This document shows positions 1 to 9,175 of a stretch of 64,000 bases of DNA, piece by piece (position 1 is the first letter of the stretch; each line of letters starts with the position of its first letter). Both the position numbers and the translations under genes were made by a program. Below the pieces are notes generated by a model, which was not told the origin of the DNA, ran no database searches, and saw nothing but the letters and a program-made list of their open reading frames with translations. The DNA comes from Prevotella sp. tc2-28 (lineage in GTDB: Bacteria > Bacteroidota > Bacteroidia > Bacteroidales > Bacteroidaceae): positions 117,835 through 181,834 of the forward strand of contig NZ_FNRE01000007.1 of assembly GCF_900107705.1 (NCBI RefSeq), read 5' to 3'.

Positions 1-10
1 TTTTGTTTTT

Positions 11-1987
11 TTATATATTAGAAGATAGTCTTTCCATTTCTTCGGAGCATTGTTCCCAGCGCTCTACTTCCTCGTCAAGCGCCCGCTTGATGGAGGTATA
101 TTCCGTGACCAGTTCCATATTCGAGGCATTCTCTGGATTCATCAGCAGGTTGTCCAACTCTTTCAGTCGGCTCTCCATATCGTTTATTTTGCGTTCAGAC
201 TGTTCTACGGCCTTCTCTGCCTTCCGCAATTGTTTCTGACGTTCCTTGCGTTCGGCATAACTTGCATTTCTTGCTGACGAATTGTTGTCTGCCGTGAGTC
301 CGTCGGGAGCGGACTTCTTGTCCGTCGGGAGCGGACTGGCAGTCCGTCCCGTACGGACTGGATTTTCCAATTCGCTCAGTTCTCTTATCTCCTTCGTCTG
401 TAGGAAGTCGTAAATACCTCCCAAATGCTCTTTCACCTTACCGCCTCCAAACTCATAGACCTTCGTAACCAATCCGTCGAGGAACTCACGGTCGTGACTC
501 ACGACGATGGCTGTTCCGTCAAAGGCACGAATAGCCTCTTTCAGCACATCCTTAGATGCCATATCCAGATGGTTGGTAGGTTCATCAAGTATCAACAGGT
601 TTACTGGTTCAAGCAACAAACGTATCATCGCCAGGCGACTACGTTCACCCCCACTGAGAACCTTCACCTTTTTATCGGAGGCCTCGCCACCAAACATAAA
701 GGCGCCCAGTATATCGTTGATACGCAGGCGGATATCACCCTTGGCAACACGATCGATCGTTTCGAATACCGTCAGGTTCTCATCCAATAATTGGGCCTGA
801 TTCTGGGCAAAATAGCCTATCTGTACATTATGGCCTACTTTCAATTGTCCATCAAATGGGATCTCACCCATAATACATTTCACCAGCGTGGATTTTCCCT
901 CACCATTCTTTCCGACAAAAGCAACCTTCTCACCTCGTTTTATAGTGAGGTTCACGTGATCGAACACTACCCTATGGTAGGCCTTGCGTACCTCGTCGCA
1001 GATAACGGGATAGTCGCCACTACGCAAACATGGTGGGAACTTCAGGTGCATGGCAGAGTTATCCACCTCATCAATCTCAATAGGTACTATTTTTTCCAGC
1101 TGTTTGATTTTCTGCTGAACCTGTACTGCCTTAGTTGCCTGATAGCGGAAACGCTCTATAAACTGGCGCATCTCGGCTATCTCCTTTTGCTGGTTCTCAT
1201 AGGCACGCAGCTGTTGTTCACGACGCTCCTTACGCAACGTCACATATTCATCATACCTTACTTTATAATCTACGATACGTCCACAGGATATCTCCAGTGT
1301 ACGGTTGGAAACGTGATTGATGAAGGCACGATCGTGACTGACCAATACGACTGCTTTTGCTGACTGGGCAAGGAACTGCTCCAACCATTGTATAGACTCT
1401 ATATCCAGGTGGTTTGTAGGTTCATCCAGCAATAGCACATCAGGCTTCTGCAACAGAATCTTGGCTAACTCAATACGCATACGCCAACCGCCGCTGAACT
1501 CACTTGTCGGCCTGTCGAAGTCTGACCGTTCAAAACCTAATCCTACAAGTGTGCGTTCCATCTCAGCCTCGTTATTCTCAGCTCCCATCATCATGTATCG
1601 CTCATGCTCCTGGGTAAACTTTTCCACCAATGTCATGTACTCGGCACTCTCGTAGTCGGTGCGTTCCGACAACTGCTGGTTCATCCGGTCCAGGCGCTCC
1701 TTCATCTTGGTGACATCAGCAAAGGCCTTGCGAGCCTCTTCTCTGACGGTGGTGTTGTCCTGCAGTATCATAACCTGAGGCAGATAACCGATCGTTGTAT
1801 CATTAGGTATGCTGACTACCCCACTCGTTGGCTGTTGTTGTCCACACAGGATTTTCAGCAACGTCGATTTTCCTGCACCGTTTTTTCCTACCAAGGCTAT
1901 ACGATCGCGATCGTTGACCACGAAACTAGCATCGGCAAACAGCGGTTTGACACCAAACTCCACACGTAAGGATTCTACTGAAATCAT
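11..1987 (-). CDS. ABC-F family ATP-binding protein (Uup/EttA type)
   Basis: Soluble tandem ABC ATPase of the ABC-F class, which act on the ribosome rather than in membrane transport. The first ATPase has Walker A GKNGAGKS (about residue 34), signature SGGW and Walker B LLLDEPTNHLD; the second has GKNGEGKS, LSGGERSRLAM and LLILDEPTNHLD. A charged linker with KERREQQLRAYENQQ lies between them and a coiled coil ends the protein. Length is 658 aa. I start at ATG 1987 (MISVESLRVEF); an open extension upstream would run into the thioesterase gene. The linker before the coiled coil (about residues 543-563) is encoded by a palindromic repeat array (see 298-359). The exact subfamily (housekeeping or antibiotic protection) cannot be settled from motifs alone. 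Confidence 0.92.
   Translation of the reverse strand: MISVESLRVEFGVKPLFADASFVVNDRDRIALVGKNGAGKSTLLKILCGQQQPTSGVVSIPNDTTIGYLPQVMILQDNTTVREEARKAFADVTKMKERLDRMNQQLSERTDYESAEYMTLVEKFTQEHERYMMMGAENNEAEMERTLVGLGFERSDFDRPTSEFSGGWRMRIELAKILLQKPDVLLLDEPTNHLDIESIQWLEQFLAQSAKAVVLVSHDRAFINHVSNRTLEISCGRIVDYKVRYDEYVTLRKERREQQLRAYENQQKEIAEMRQFIERFRYQATKAVQVQQKIKQLEKIVPIEIDEVDNSAMHLKFPPCLRSGDYPVICDEVRKAYHRVVFDHVNLTIKRGEKVAFVGKNGEGKSTLVKCIMGEIPFDGQLKVGHNVQIGYFAQNQAQLLDENLTVFETIDRVAKGDIRLRINDILGAFMFGGEASDKKVKVLSGGERSRLAMIRLLLEPVNLLILDEPTNHLDMASKDVLKEAIRAFDGTAIVVSHDREFLDGLVTKVYEFGGGKVKEHLGGIYDFLQTKEIRELSELENPVRTGRTASPLPTDKKSAPDGLTADNNSSARNASYAERKERQKQLRKAEKAVEQSERKINDMESRLKELDNLLMNPENASNMELVTEYTSIKRALDEEVERWEQCSEEMERLSSNI
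298..359. repeat. Three palindromic repeats, 22-bp period, inside the ABC-F gene
   Basis: Two copies of GTCCGTCGGGAGCGGACT (298-315 and 320-337) and a variant GTCCGTCCCGTACGGACT (342-359) stand 22 bp apart. Each can fold on AGTCCG/CGGACT. They are read in frame as a Pro/Thr/Asp-rich stretch between the second ATPase domain and the C-terminal coiled coil, so they look like an in-frame insertion into a tolerant linker. Confidence 0.8.
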
Positions 1988-1994
1988 AATACCA

Positions 1995-2735
1995 TTATTT
2001 GAAGACAACCTTACTGCGACAACACTCTGTGCCATCAGTACGCACAATACGCACACAATACGCCTGCTCGTCAGTCTGTTCACGGTAGAACGACAACTGA
2101 TCGCCTGCATGAGCCTCAGCCACATAGGCTATTTCAAATCGCTTCACCTGATGCTCACGATACCAGTCCAAAGGCCAAAGGTCAAGCACATGCTCAATAT
2201 ACTTCACCGAGTTGATGTGTCCGTTAATGTCCACATCATTATAATAGGTATCTATGGTATGAACTAGTTCTGCTTCGTCGCTCATCTTCACACGACCTCC
2301 TTTATCTATTGGACACTCCTTGTCATTGACTATCCAGTTGTTGATAGCACCATTGTCAATGCTGAAAATATCTGTAGGCTGACGGCTCTCTGTATCAATC
2401 ATAGCCCAGATAGAACGGCCAAAACCATACTGGTGTCCATCCTCACCCACTACGGCGAAGTTACGCGAGGTAAAAAAGCGCATCGCACTCTCCACCCAGG
2501 TTTCTACGTTGAATTTCGTATATTGCATGGGCATCTCATCCATCTCAATAGCCAGACGAGACAACACCCACGAGCGCTGAATCGTCATGAGATACTTCAT
2601 GCCAAATCCGCGGTCAGAAGAGTGAAAGTCTGCAGCATTTAACAGGTGATTACCCAGATGTCCCATGAACAACCGTCCACTGAAGTCACAATGGAACGGT
2701 TCTGCCAAAAAGGTATATTTCCCTATTTTTTCCAT
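1995..2735 (-). CDS. Acyl-ACP thioesterase (hotdog fold)
   Basis: Probable acyl-acyl carrier protein thioesterase (plant FatA/FatB-like bacterial family), releasing fatty acids from ACP in the cytosol. The 246-aa length suits a tandem hotdog protein. The first half carries the typical RSWVLSRLAIEMDEMP and WVESAMRFFTSRNF stretches. The second half has DINGHINSVKYIEHVLDLW, where the Asp, Asn and His match the conserved active-site region. It lies 7 bp upstream of the ABC-F gene and is probably co-transcribed. A near-perfect promoter precedes it at 2767-2797. Family confident; chain-length specificity unknown. Confidence 0.9.
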   Translation of the reverse strand: MEKIGKYTFLAEPFHCDFSGRLFMGHLGNHLLNAADFHSSDRGFGMKYLMTIQRSWVLSRLAIEMDEMPMQYTKFNVETWVESAMRFFTSRNFAVVGEDGHQYGFGRSIWAMIDTESRQPTDIFSIDNGAINNWIVNDKECPIDKGGRVKMSDEAELVHTIDTYYNDVDINGHINSVKYIEHVLDLWPLDWYREHQVKRFEIAYVAEAHAGDQLSFYREQTDEQAYCVRIVRTDGTECCRSKVVFK

Positions 2736-2766
2736 CGGTTATAGTCATTATTGTCTTTCTGCATGC

Positions 2767-2797
2767 AAAGGTACAACGGAATCCTATGAGAACCAAA
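2767..2797 (-). promoter_or_regulatory. Bacteroidota promoter for the thioesterase-ABC-F pair
   Basis: On the minus strand the -7 box TACCTTTG (2774-2767) follows a -33 TTG (2797-2795) after exactly 20 nt. The start codon at 2735 leaves a leader of about 25 nt. Confidence 0.75.
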
Positions 2798-2861
2798 CTT
2801 TTTCTTTGTTAAATAATGTTATTTTAATGTCCGTAATTAAACATATTTTCTTCTTTTTTTC

Positions 2862-2869
2862 TAATTTTG
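2862..2869 (+). promoter_or_regulatory. -7 box TAATTTTG for the LruC lipoprotein gene
   Basis: TAATTTTG matches TAnnTTTG 43 nt before the start codon at 2913. No TTG is seen 19-21 nt upstream, so only the -7 element is supported. Confidence 0.6.
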
Positions 2870-2912
2870 CACCCGATAAACCATACAACCATAACCAAAT
2901 AGTATTATTAAA

Positions 2913-4754
2913 ATGAAAAAGAAGTATTATTTACTTGCTTGTGGTATGTTGTTGCTCATTGGGTGTACAAAGAACACAGACATGTACGATCCTTCACTTG
3001 TAGAACAAAGAGCAACCGAACATGCGAATGATGTTTTTGGCGTTTCTTTTGATGCCAATCAAACTTGGAGTACTACCACGACCGGTGAGGTAACAATCAA
3101 TGCTGGCTCTGATATTAGCAGAGTTCAAGTATTGGTAAGTATTGCCGAAACTGACGAGGATGGTGAAGTTTATTCATCGATGAAGGTTTTGAACGAAGCA
3201 GAGACAAATGGTCAGGCCTCCATCAAACTCAGCTATGATGCACCCGCTAACAATCAAGGTTTGTATGTAGCTTTCATCTCTGAGAAAGGCTATTCTGTAC
3301 AAAAGGTTTCTGGCAATACCGTTTCTTACCAGAAAGCCAACAACAGAAGAGCGCTGTCTCAGGAATATGTCTATCCTGACGAGAGCACATTGGTTATTGA
3401 CAACATCGTTGCGTCTTATGCCAATACGCGTGGCTGGATTAAAGACGAGATGCTTTATCAGATGGCCGACTATCAGAGTAAGAAGATGGACGCTGTAGAT
3501 TATGACAGCGAGTTCAAGGAGGTCTTCAACAAGATGGTATTCTCATACTTTGTAAACAAAGCCAAGAACCTCCCACTTGTTAAGAGCAGTGGTCTGTACA
3601 ACGAGAAGGTCTACCCTTTTACAACCGGAAAGGAGCCCATCATTGTTTCTCCCGTATACAAGCGTGACGGTTCGCCCAACTATGGATACGAGATTTACAA
3701 CTCTGAGCTCTACTATTATTATTTCAAGGATGAGGACCTTGCCAACCAAGCAGACCCAATTGCTTACCTGAAGAGTCTTCCTAAATACAAAGCCCTTCAG
3801 TTCAGCGACAGCTATGCAATGACTGACGAGAATGTCACCGGCAAACATGGCGCTTATGCGTTGGTTTTCTGGGGCGACGGTACTCCTCAAAAGGGAACTC
3901 AGGGAAGCTTAATCTTTCCTAAAGGCTATAAAATTGGTTTCATGGTACGTTCCAACACCCATAAGGATGGAAACAATAGCACCAAGGAAATTGGCGACAA
4001 GAAACAAGGCGAGCTCTATGGTGACGGCCGTCTGAACGACAAGATTAACCTCTTCGGCAACTTCAAGTCATCTGGTCTTGGTGCAAACGATCCTCGTGCT
4101 GCTTGGCTCACCTTGAACGACAGACTACTGCTTTGCTGGGAGTCTGGTTGTGATGCCGACTTCAACGACATTATCCTTGACGTAGAAGGTGGTGTTGAAG
4201 GTATCATTGTTCCTCCCGAGCCAGAGGAGAACATTTACACCTACTGCTTTGAGGATACAGAAATTGGTGACTACGACCTCAATGATGTTGTTATCAAGGC
4301 TAAGCGCATCAGCGATACAAAGGTAGAGTATAGCCTCGTTGCTTGTGGCGCTTCCGATGAGCTCTATATTAAGAATATCGTCAGCAACTCGATCATTAAC
4401 GACCAGAAAGAAGTCCACAGCCTCTTCGGAGTTACTGGCAGACCTTTCATCAACACCATTAAGGGTGCAGAGGTTATCGCTCCTGTTGTTGTTACCGTTA
4501 CTGTTCCTTCAAGTTTCAGCCTCGCTGATCCCAACACGGCTCCTATTGTCTTCAATAAGACACGTAACAAGACTGTTGAACTGGCAAAGATCGGTCAGAA
4601 CCCTCACGGTCTGATGATTCCTTACGACTTCAAATATCCATTGGAACTGGTTTGCATCAAGAATGCATATCTGAAATTCAACGAGTGGGGTCAGAACGCC
4701 ATCACTTCTACCGATTGGTACAAGTCGCCTGTCAAGTCTAACATTTACGAATAA
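2913..4754 (+). CDS. LruC/DUF4842-domain lipoprotein
   Basis: Large predicted surface lipoprotein of 613 aa. The N-terminus is a lipoprotein signal peptide with lipobox LLIGC (Cys at residue 18). The middle region (about 310-430) contains the WGDGT, GFMVRSN and CDADFNDIILDVEGG stretches of DUF4114-type domains, with acidic loops that may bind calcium. The following part (about 440-610) begins with a FEDTEIGDYDLNDVVI motif typical of LruC/DUF4842 proteins. It is monocistronic with its own -7 box, followed by a strong terminator. The family is common in Bacteroidota, but no biochemical role is established that I can name. Surface exposure is inferred from the signal only. Confidence 0.82.
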   Translation: MKKKYYLLACGMLLLIGCTKNTDMYDPSLVEQRATEHANDVFGVSFDANQTWSTTTTGEVTINAGSDISRVQVLVSIAETDEDGEVYSSMKVLNEAETNGQASIKLSYDAPANNQGLYVAFISEKGYSVQKVSGNTVSYQKANNRRALSQEYVYPDESTLVIDNIVASYANTRGWIKDEMLYQMADYQSKKMDAVDYDSEFKEVFNKMVFSYFVNKAKNLPLVKSSGLYNEKVYPFTTGKEPIIVSPVYKRDGSPNYGYEIYNSELYYYYFKDEDLANQADPIAYLKSLPKYKALQFSDSYAMTDENVTGKHGAYALVFWGDGTPQKGTQGSLIFPKGYKIGFMVRSNTHKDGNNSTKEIGDKKQGELYGDGRLNDKINLFGNFKSSGLGANDPRAAWLTLNDRLLLCWESGCDADFNDIILDVEGGVEGIIVPPEPEENIYTYCFEDTEIGDYDLNDVVIKAKRISDTKVEYSLVACGASDELYIKNIVSNSIINDQKEVHSLFGVTGRPFINTIKGAEVIAPVVVTVTVPSSFSLADPNTAPIVFNKTRNKTVELAKIGQNPHGLMIPYDFKYPLELVCIKNAYLKFNEWGQNAITSTDWYKSPVKSNIYE

Positions 4755-4781
4755 GAAATAAGACTATCCACATTTACAATG

Positions 4782-4814
4782 AAAAGAGGCTCGTGTTGAT
4801 GACGAGCCTCTTTT
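4782..4814. terminator. Bidirectional terminator between the LruC gene and ilvN
   Basis: A perfect 13-bp stem, 4782-4794 against 4802-4814, with a 7-nt loop. It has A-runs on the left and T-runs on the right, so it can terminate both convergent transcripts. Confidence 0.9.
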
Positions 4815-4837
4815 TTATATGCGATATACGCTAAATA

Positions 4838-5383
4838 CTATTTGTTCTTTCCTTCTCTCTCTTCCAGGAACTCACTCACTTGCTCCTGCATGCCTCGGGT
4901 CACTGCAATACGACCACTACGCGTGTATTGCAGTACACATCCGAACTCGTTCAGTGCATAATAAAGCGAAATAATATCCTCCGTACGTCCACTCTTCATC
5001 ACAATGACATAAACAGGATTCACTTCTGTAATCTTGGCGTCATGTCTACGGATAGTACGGGAAATCTCTGGATTCTGGAGCACGAGATCGGTTTGCAACT
5101 TATACAAGCCGGCCTCACGAATAAACAACTGATCGTCAGTAAAGTAGTTGGCCTTCACGACATCAATCTTCTTCTCAATCTGCTTGGTTATCTTGACAAT
5201 CTGGTCTTCGTCGCTCCATGCCGTAATGGTGTACTTGTGTACGCCTTCAATGCTGGATGCCGACACATTCAGACTTTCAATGTTCACCTGGCGACGGGTA
5301 AACACAGCCGTAATCTGGTTCAGGATACCTGCTACGTTCTCTGAATAGACCAGTAGCGTGTATAGTTTCTTATTATCTTCCAT
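4838..5383 (-). CDS. ilvN: Acetolactate synthase small (regulatory) subunit
   Basis: Regulatory subunit of acetohydroxyacid synthase, carrying valine feedback control. Residues 1-80 form an ACT domain with the NVAGILNQITAVFTRRQVNIESLNV signature, followed by a C-terminal domain. Length 181 aa. I start at ATG 5383 (MEDNKKL); a TTG five codons upstream is possible but less likely. It is the last gene of ilvD-ilvB-ilvN, 23 bp after ilvB, and ends before a bidirectional terminator. Confidence 0.95.
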   Translation of the reverse strand: MEDNKKLYTLLVYSENVAGILNQITAVFTRRQVNIESLNVSASSIEGVHKYTITAWSDEDQIVKITKQIEKKIDVVKANYFTDDQLFIREAGLYKLQTDLVLQNPEISRTIRRHDAKITEVNPVYVIVMKSGRTEDIISLYYALNEFGCVLQYTRSGRIAVTRGMQEQVSEFLEEREGKNK

Positions 5384-5406
5384 TCTTCTGTTTTTCAATC
5401 CTTCAA

Positions 5407-7110
5407 CTAAATTTCCAGCATCATATCATTTACGTTCATGCCCGGAGGGGTCATTGGCAGCACGTCATCATCCTCCTTGATGGCACATTCTAGAATGTAC
5501 GGACCCTTTGTAGCAATCATCTTCTCAACGGCAGCGGCTAGCTCCTCACGCTTCGTTACAGCCTGATAGGGAATTCCATAACCTTGGGCTATTAGCTCAT
5601 AACAGGGATTCATCATCCTGGTAAACGACTTACGGCGTAGCCAGAACATATCCTGCCATTGGCGTACATTACCCAAATAGTTGTTATTCAGCAGAATCAT
5701 CTTGACAGGTGCCTGCTGTTCCATGATTGTGCCCAGTTCTTCGATACACATCTGGAAGCCTCCATCACCCATAAAACAGCAGACGCAACGGTCGGTTGCA
5801 AAGGTAGCTCCAATAGCTGCTGGCATGCCATAGCCCATCGTTCCCAGTCCACCACTGGTGCAGATGCTACGTTTCTGCTGATATTTGAAATAACGGGTGG
5901 CAAACAACTGATTCTGTCCGACGTCAGTCACGAGCACAGTACCCTTTGGTGCCTGCTCAGCAACAACATGAACCACCTCTCCCATCAGCAGAGGTCCTTC
6001 CTTCGGGTGAATGGCAGGCTCTATGACTTTATCACGTTCCTTCTGATCCAACTCCTTGAACGACTCGCGCCACTCCTGGTGATCGGCCTTGTTCAATAAA
6101 GCGGTAATGGCAGGCAACGACTCTTTGCAGTCAGCCACTACAGCCACATCGGTCTTCACATTCTTGTCAATTTCGCTCTTATCAATGTCAAGATGGATAA
6201 TCTTGGCCTGCTTAGCATAGGTTTTCGTATTGCCTGTCACACGATCAGAGAAACGCATGCCAATGGCTATCAGCACATCACATTCCTGTTCTTTCAGATT
6301 GACAGCATAATTGCCGTGCATGCCCAACATACCCACGTTCAACGGATGGTCTGAAGGCAATGCGCTCAGTCCGAGCATGGTACGACCGGCAGGAATTCCT
6401 GCTTTCTCTAAGAAAGCCTTGAGTTCTTCCTGTGCATTACCCAACTCAACACCTTGGCCCACAAGTGCCAAAGGTTTCTTAGCTTGGTTGATGAGTTCTG
6501 CTGCCTGCTTGACAGCCTCCTTGTCCAATTCCGGATAGGCGACATAAGAACGTATAAAGTCCACTTTCTTTGGTTCCCACTCTACCTCCTCAACCTGTGC
6601 ATTACGAGGAAAGTCCAGTACTACTGGACCAGGACGACCACTACGAGCAATATAGAATGCACGACTGACAGCCCATGCAATATCCTCGGCATGGCGTATC
6701 TGATAGCTCCACTTGGAGATAGGCTGTGCGACACCTACGAGGTCTACTTCCTGAAAGGCATCCGTACCCAGTGCATTGATGGCTACCTGACCAGCAATCA
6801 CCACGATGGGGGTTGAATCCAACATTGCATCTGCCACACCTGTCAGCGTATTCGTTGCGCCAGGTCCACTGGTCACCAAGGCAACACCTACATCGCCACT
6901 CACCCGCGCATAGCCTTCTGCAGCATGTACTGCAGCTTGCTCATGACGCACCAGTATGTGGTCAAAACACTTCTTCTCACCTCGTGTGTAATCGAAGAGT
7001 GAATCGTAAGTGGGCATAATGCTACCACCAGGGTAACCGAAGATAGTCTTCACCCCTTCAGCCTGTAACGCCCTCATCAGCGCCTTCGATCCTGTAATCT
7101 TTTCCTTCAT
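5407..7110 (-). CDS. ilvB: Acetolactate synthase large (catalytic) subunit
   Basis: Thiamine-diphosphate enzyme joining pyruvate to pyruvate or 2-ketobutyrate, the first common step to Val, Leu and Ile. At 567 aa it is full length. The catalytic Glu is seen in RHEQAAVHAAEGYAR (about residue 55). The C-terminal ThDP/Mg site is GDGGFQMCIEEL followed by LNNNYLGNVRQWQ. It starts 3 bp after the ilvD stop codon and precedes ilvN, its regulatory partner. No sign of damage. Confidence 0.97.
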   Translation of the reverse strand: MKEKITGSKALMRALQAEGVKTIFGYPGGSIMPTYDSLFDYTRGEKKCFDHILVRHEQAAVHAAEGYARVSGDVGVALVTSGPGATNTLTGVADAMLDSTPIVVIAGQVAINALGTDAFQEVDLVGVAQPISKWSYQIRHAEDIAWAVSRAFYIARSGRPGPVVLDFPRNAQVEEVEWEPKKVDFIRSYVAYPELDKEAVKQAAELINQAKKPLALVGQGVELGNAQEELKAFLEKAGIPAGRTMLGLSALPSDHPLNVGMLGMHGNYAVNLKEQECDVLIAIGMRFSDRVTGNTKTYAKQAKIIHLDIDKSEIDKNVKTDVAVVADCKESLPAITALLNKADHQEWRESFKELDQKERDKVIEPAIHPKEGPLLMGEVVHVVAEQAPKGTVLVTDVGQNQLFATRYFKYQQKRSICTSGGLGTMGYGMPAAIGATFATDRCVCCFMGDGGFQMCIEELGTIMEQQAPVKMILLNNNYLGNVRQWQDMFWLRRKSFTRMMNPCYELIAQGYGIPYQAVTKREELAAAVEKMIATKGPYILECAIKEDDDVLPMTPPGMNVNDMMLEI

Positions 7111-7113
7111 ACC

Positions 7114-8916
7114 TTAATCTATAATTCTTACTCCTCCCTTATCTGCCGAAGAGACGCTCTGAGCATAGGCTCGCAGCGCTTTCGAAACCTGACGGTTGCG
7201 CTTCAACGGCTGTTGTGGACGAGCAGCTAGTTCTTCGTCTGTAAGCTTTACATTAATACTGCGGGAAGGAATATCGATAACAATGATATCGCCATCTTTA
7301 ATCTTTCCTATATTACCTCCTGAGGCAGCCTCCGGAGAGATATGTCCAATACTCAGTCCGCTGGTACCTCCTGAGAAGCGGCCATCGGTAATCAGGGCAC
7401 ACTCCTTACCCATGTGCATCGACTTGATATAACTGGTGGGATAGAGCATTTCCTGCATGCCAGGACCACCCTTCGGACCTTCGTGTGTGATGACTACACA
7501 GTCTCCTTTCTTCACCTTGCCTCCCAAAATTCCCTCACAGGCATCTTCCTGGGAGTCGAAGCAGACGGCAGGACCCTCAAAATGCCATAGACTCTCGTCA
7601 ACGCCTGCAGTCTTGACGACACAACCATCTTGTGCGATATTGCCAAAAAGCACAGCCAGTCCACCATCCTTGGTATAGGCATGTTCCAAGTCACGGATAC
7701 AACCGTTGGCACGGTCAGTATCCAGTGTTCCCCACTCCTCACTCTGACTACCCATCTTCGTTGAGAAGCGATTGCCTGGAGCTGATTGGTATATACGGTT
7801 GGCTTCTGCATCAATAGCACCATCTACGATACTATATTTTTGCATAGCCTCACTGAGCGTCATCTTATCCACACGGGGTGCAGAGCCATCAATGAGTCCA
7901 CCTTTACTGAGTTCATTCAATATGCCTAATATACCACCTGCGCGACCACACTCCTGAACAGAATATTTCTGCGTATTAGGAGCTAGTTTGCAAAGGCATG
8001 GAACTTTTCGGGAAAGAGCATCGATATCCTTCATCGTAAAGTCGGCACCAGCCTCTTGAGCTACAGCCAGCAGGTGAAGAACTGTATTGGTAGAACCACC
8101 CATCGCAATATCCAGAGACATCGCATTCATAAAAGCCTTGCGAGTGGCAATATTACGAGGCAGTACGCTTTCGTCGCCATCTTCGTAGTAGGCAAAGGCA
8201 TTCTTCACAACCTGACGTGCTGCAGCCTTGAAGAGCTCTACGCGGTTGGTATGAGTAGCAAGAATTGTTCCGTTGCCTGGCAGGGAGAGGCCTATCGCCT
8301 CTGTCAGCGAGTTCATGCTATTAGCAGTAAACATGCCTGAGCACGAGCCACAGCCAGGACAAGAGCAGCTCTCGATTTCCTTCATCTCCTCGTCTGTGAC
8401 TGAAGGATCGGCACCCTTCACCATAGCGGTAATCAAATCTGCATTCTCTCCACGCCACTTGCCAGCCTCCATCGGACCTCCCGAACAGAATACCGTCGGG
8501 ATATTCAGTCGCATGGATGCCATCAGCATACCCGGTGTCACCTTGTCACAGTTTGATATGCAAATCATGGCATCAGCCTTATGAGCATTTACCATGTACT
8601 CTACCGAGTCGGCAATGATGTCACGACTGGGCAGAGAATAGAGCATGCCGTCATGGCCCATAGCAATACCGTCATCAATGGCAATGGTATTGAACTCAGC
8701 AGCATAGCAGCCCATCTTCTCGATTTCTTCGCGCACAATCTGACCTATCTCATGCAAGTGGGTATGTCCAGGAACAAACTGGGTAAACGAATTCACCACG
8801 GCAATAATCGGCTTGCCGAACTGTTCATGTTTCATACCAGTGGCTACCCAGAGTGCTCGCGCTCCTGCCATTCTACGTCCTTCTGTGCATACCGCACTAC
8901 GTAATGGATGTTTCAT
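7114..8916 (-). CDS. ilvD: Dihydroxy-acid dehydratase
   Basis: Iron-sulfur enzyme that dehydrates 2,3-dihydroxy-isovalerate and -methylvalerate to the 2-keto acids of Val and Ile synthesis. The protein is 600 aa from ATG 8916 ([13 protein letters not shown]). Visible signatures are [28 protein letters not shown] (Fe-S cysteines) and the C-terminal [20 protein letters not shown]. It leads the ilvDBN operon. A consensus promoter lies 35 bp upstream and leaves a leader of only about 25 nt, so no leader-peptide attenuation is apparent. Confidence 0.97.
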   Translation of the reverse strand: MKHPLRSAVCTEGRRMAGARALWVATGMKHEQFGKPIIAVVNSFTQFVPGHTHLHEIGQIVREEIEKMGCYAAEFNTIAIDDGIAMGHDGMLYSLPSRDIIADSVEYMVNAHKADAMICISNCDKVTPGMLMASMRLNIPTVFCSGGPMEAGKWRGENADLITAMVKGADPSVTDEEMKEIESCSCPGCGSCSGMFTANSMNSLTEAIGLSLPGNGTILATHTNRVELFKAAARQVVKNAFAYYEDGDESVLPRNIATRKAFMNAMSLDIAMGGSTNTVLHLLAVAQEAGADFTMKDIDALSRKVPCLCKLAPNTQKYSVQECGRAGGILGILNELSKGGLIDGSAPRVDKMTLSEAMQKYSIVDGAIDAEANRIYQSAPGNRFSTKMGSQSEEWGTLDTDRANGCIRDLEHAYTKDGGLAVLFGNIAQDGCVVKTAGVDESLWHFEGPAVCFDSQEDACEGILGGKVKKGDCVVITHEGPKGGPGMQEMLYPTSYIKSMHMGKECALITDGRFSGGTSGLSIGHISPEAASGGNIGKIKDGDIIVIDIPSRSINVKLTDEELAARPQQPLKRNRQVSKALRAYAQSVSSADKGGVRIID

Positions 8917-8950
8917 ATCGTTTCTTTTTGTATTTGTCTGATTTAGCATG

Positions 8951-8981
8951 CAAAGATACACTTTTTTATTATAAATACCAA
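8951..8981 (-). promoter_or_regulatory. ilvDBN promoter
   Basis: -7 box TATCTTTG (8958-8951) and -33 TTG (8981-8979) with a 20-nt spacer on the minus strand. The TTG directly abuts the terminator stem of the upstream small gene. Confidence 0.85.
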
Positions 8982-9014
8982 CGAAAAAGCGGATTTTCTG
9001 CAAATCCGCTTTCG
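8982..9014 (-). terminator. Terminator of the 27-codon ORF
   Basis: Stem formed by AAATCCGCTTTCG (9002-9014) and the complementary segment 8982-8996, with two bulged A and the loop TCTGC. A run of five T follows on the minus strand. It ends 10 nt after the stop codon of the small ORF. Confidence 0.8.
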
Positions 9015-9024
9015 TTGTGCTGCT

Positions 9025-9108
9025 TTATTTCTTGTTATTCTTTCTAAGAAACTCCTGCCGGGCTGCTTTCATATCCTCACGGAAGGTGGGATTAAATACT
9101 TTTTTCAT
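9025..9108 (-). CDS. Putative 27-aa small protein
   Basis: ATG 9108 to TAA 9025 encodes 27 aa starting MKKVFNPTFR. The product is strongly basic (nine Lys/Arg against three acidic residues), without a membrane segment, and its middle could form an amphipathic helix. Evidence for a real gene is a -7 box TAATTTTG (9123-9116) close upstream, an ATG AAA AAA start, and a Rho-independent terminator immediately downstream. It is divergent from xpt. I do not recognise the family. A leader-peptide role for ilvD is unlikely because few branched-chain codons occur and ilvD has its own promoter. Confidence 0.55.
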   Translation of the reverse strand: MKKVFNPTFREDMKAARQEFLRKNNKK

Positions 9109-9115
9109 TCTTGTT

Positions 9116-9123
9116 TGCAAAAT
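9116..9123 (-). promoter_or_regulatory. -7 box TAATTTTG for the 27-codon ORF
   Basis: TAATTTTG reads on the minus strand from 9123 to 9116 and ends 7 nt before the ATG at 9108, implying a very short or absent leader. No TTG stands at the usual distance upstream. Confidence 0.45.
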
Positions 9124-9139
9124 TACTAATAATTTTCTG

Positions 9140-9147
9140 TATCTTTG
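9140..9147 (+). promoter_or_regulatory. -7 box TATCTTTG for xpt
   Basis: Perfect TAnnTTTG 28 nt upstream of the xpt start codon. A TTG at 9115-9117 lies 22 nt before it, slightly longer than usual. The box faces away from the divergent small-ORF promoter. Confidence 0.65.
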
Positions 9148-9175
9148 CAGTCAAATTAAGAAAAAGCATATTGTG

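Noticed and set aside
8917..9123. Leader-peptide attenuator for ilvDBN made of the 27-codon ORF plus terminator
   Set aside because: The ORF is not rich in Val/Leu/Ile, only a weak alternative pairing to the terminator arm exists, and a perfect promoter lies between terminator and ilvD.
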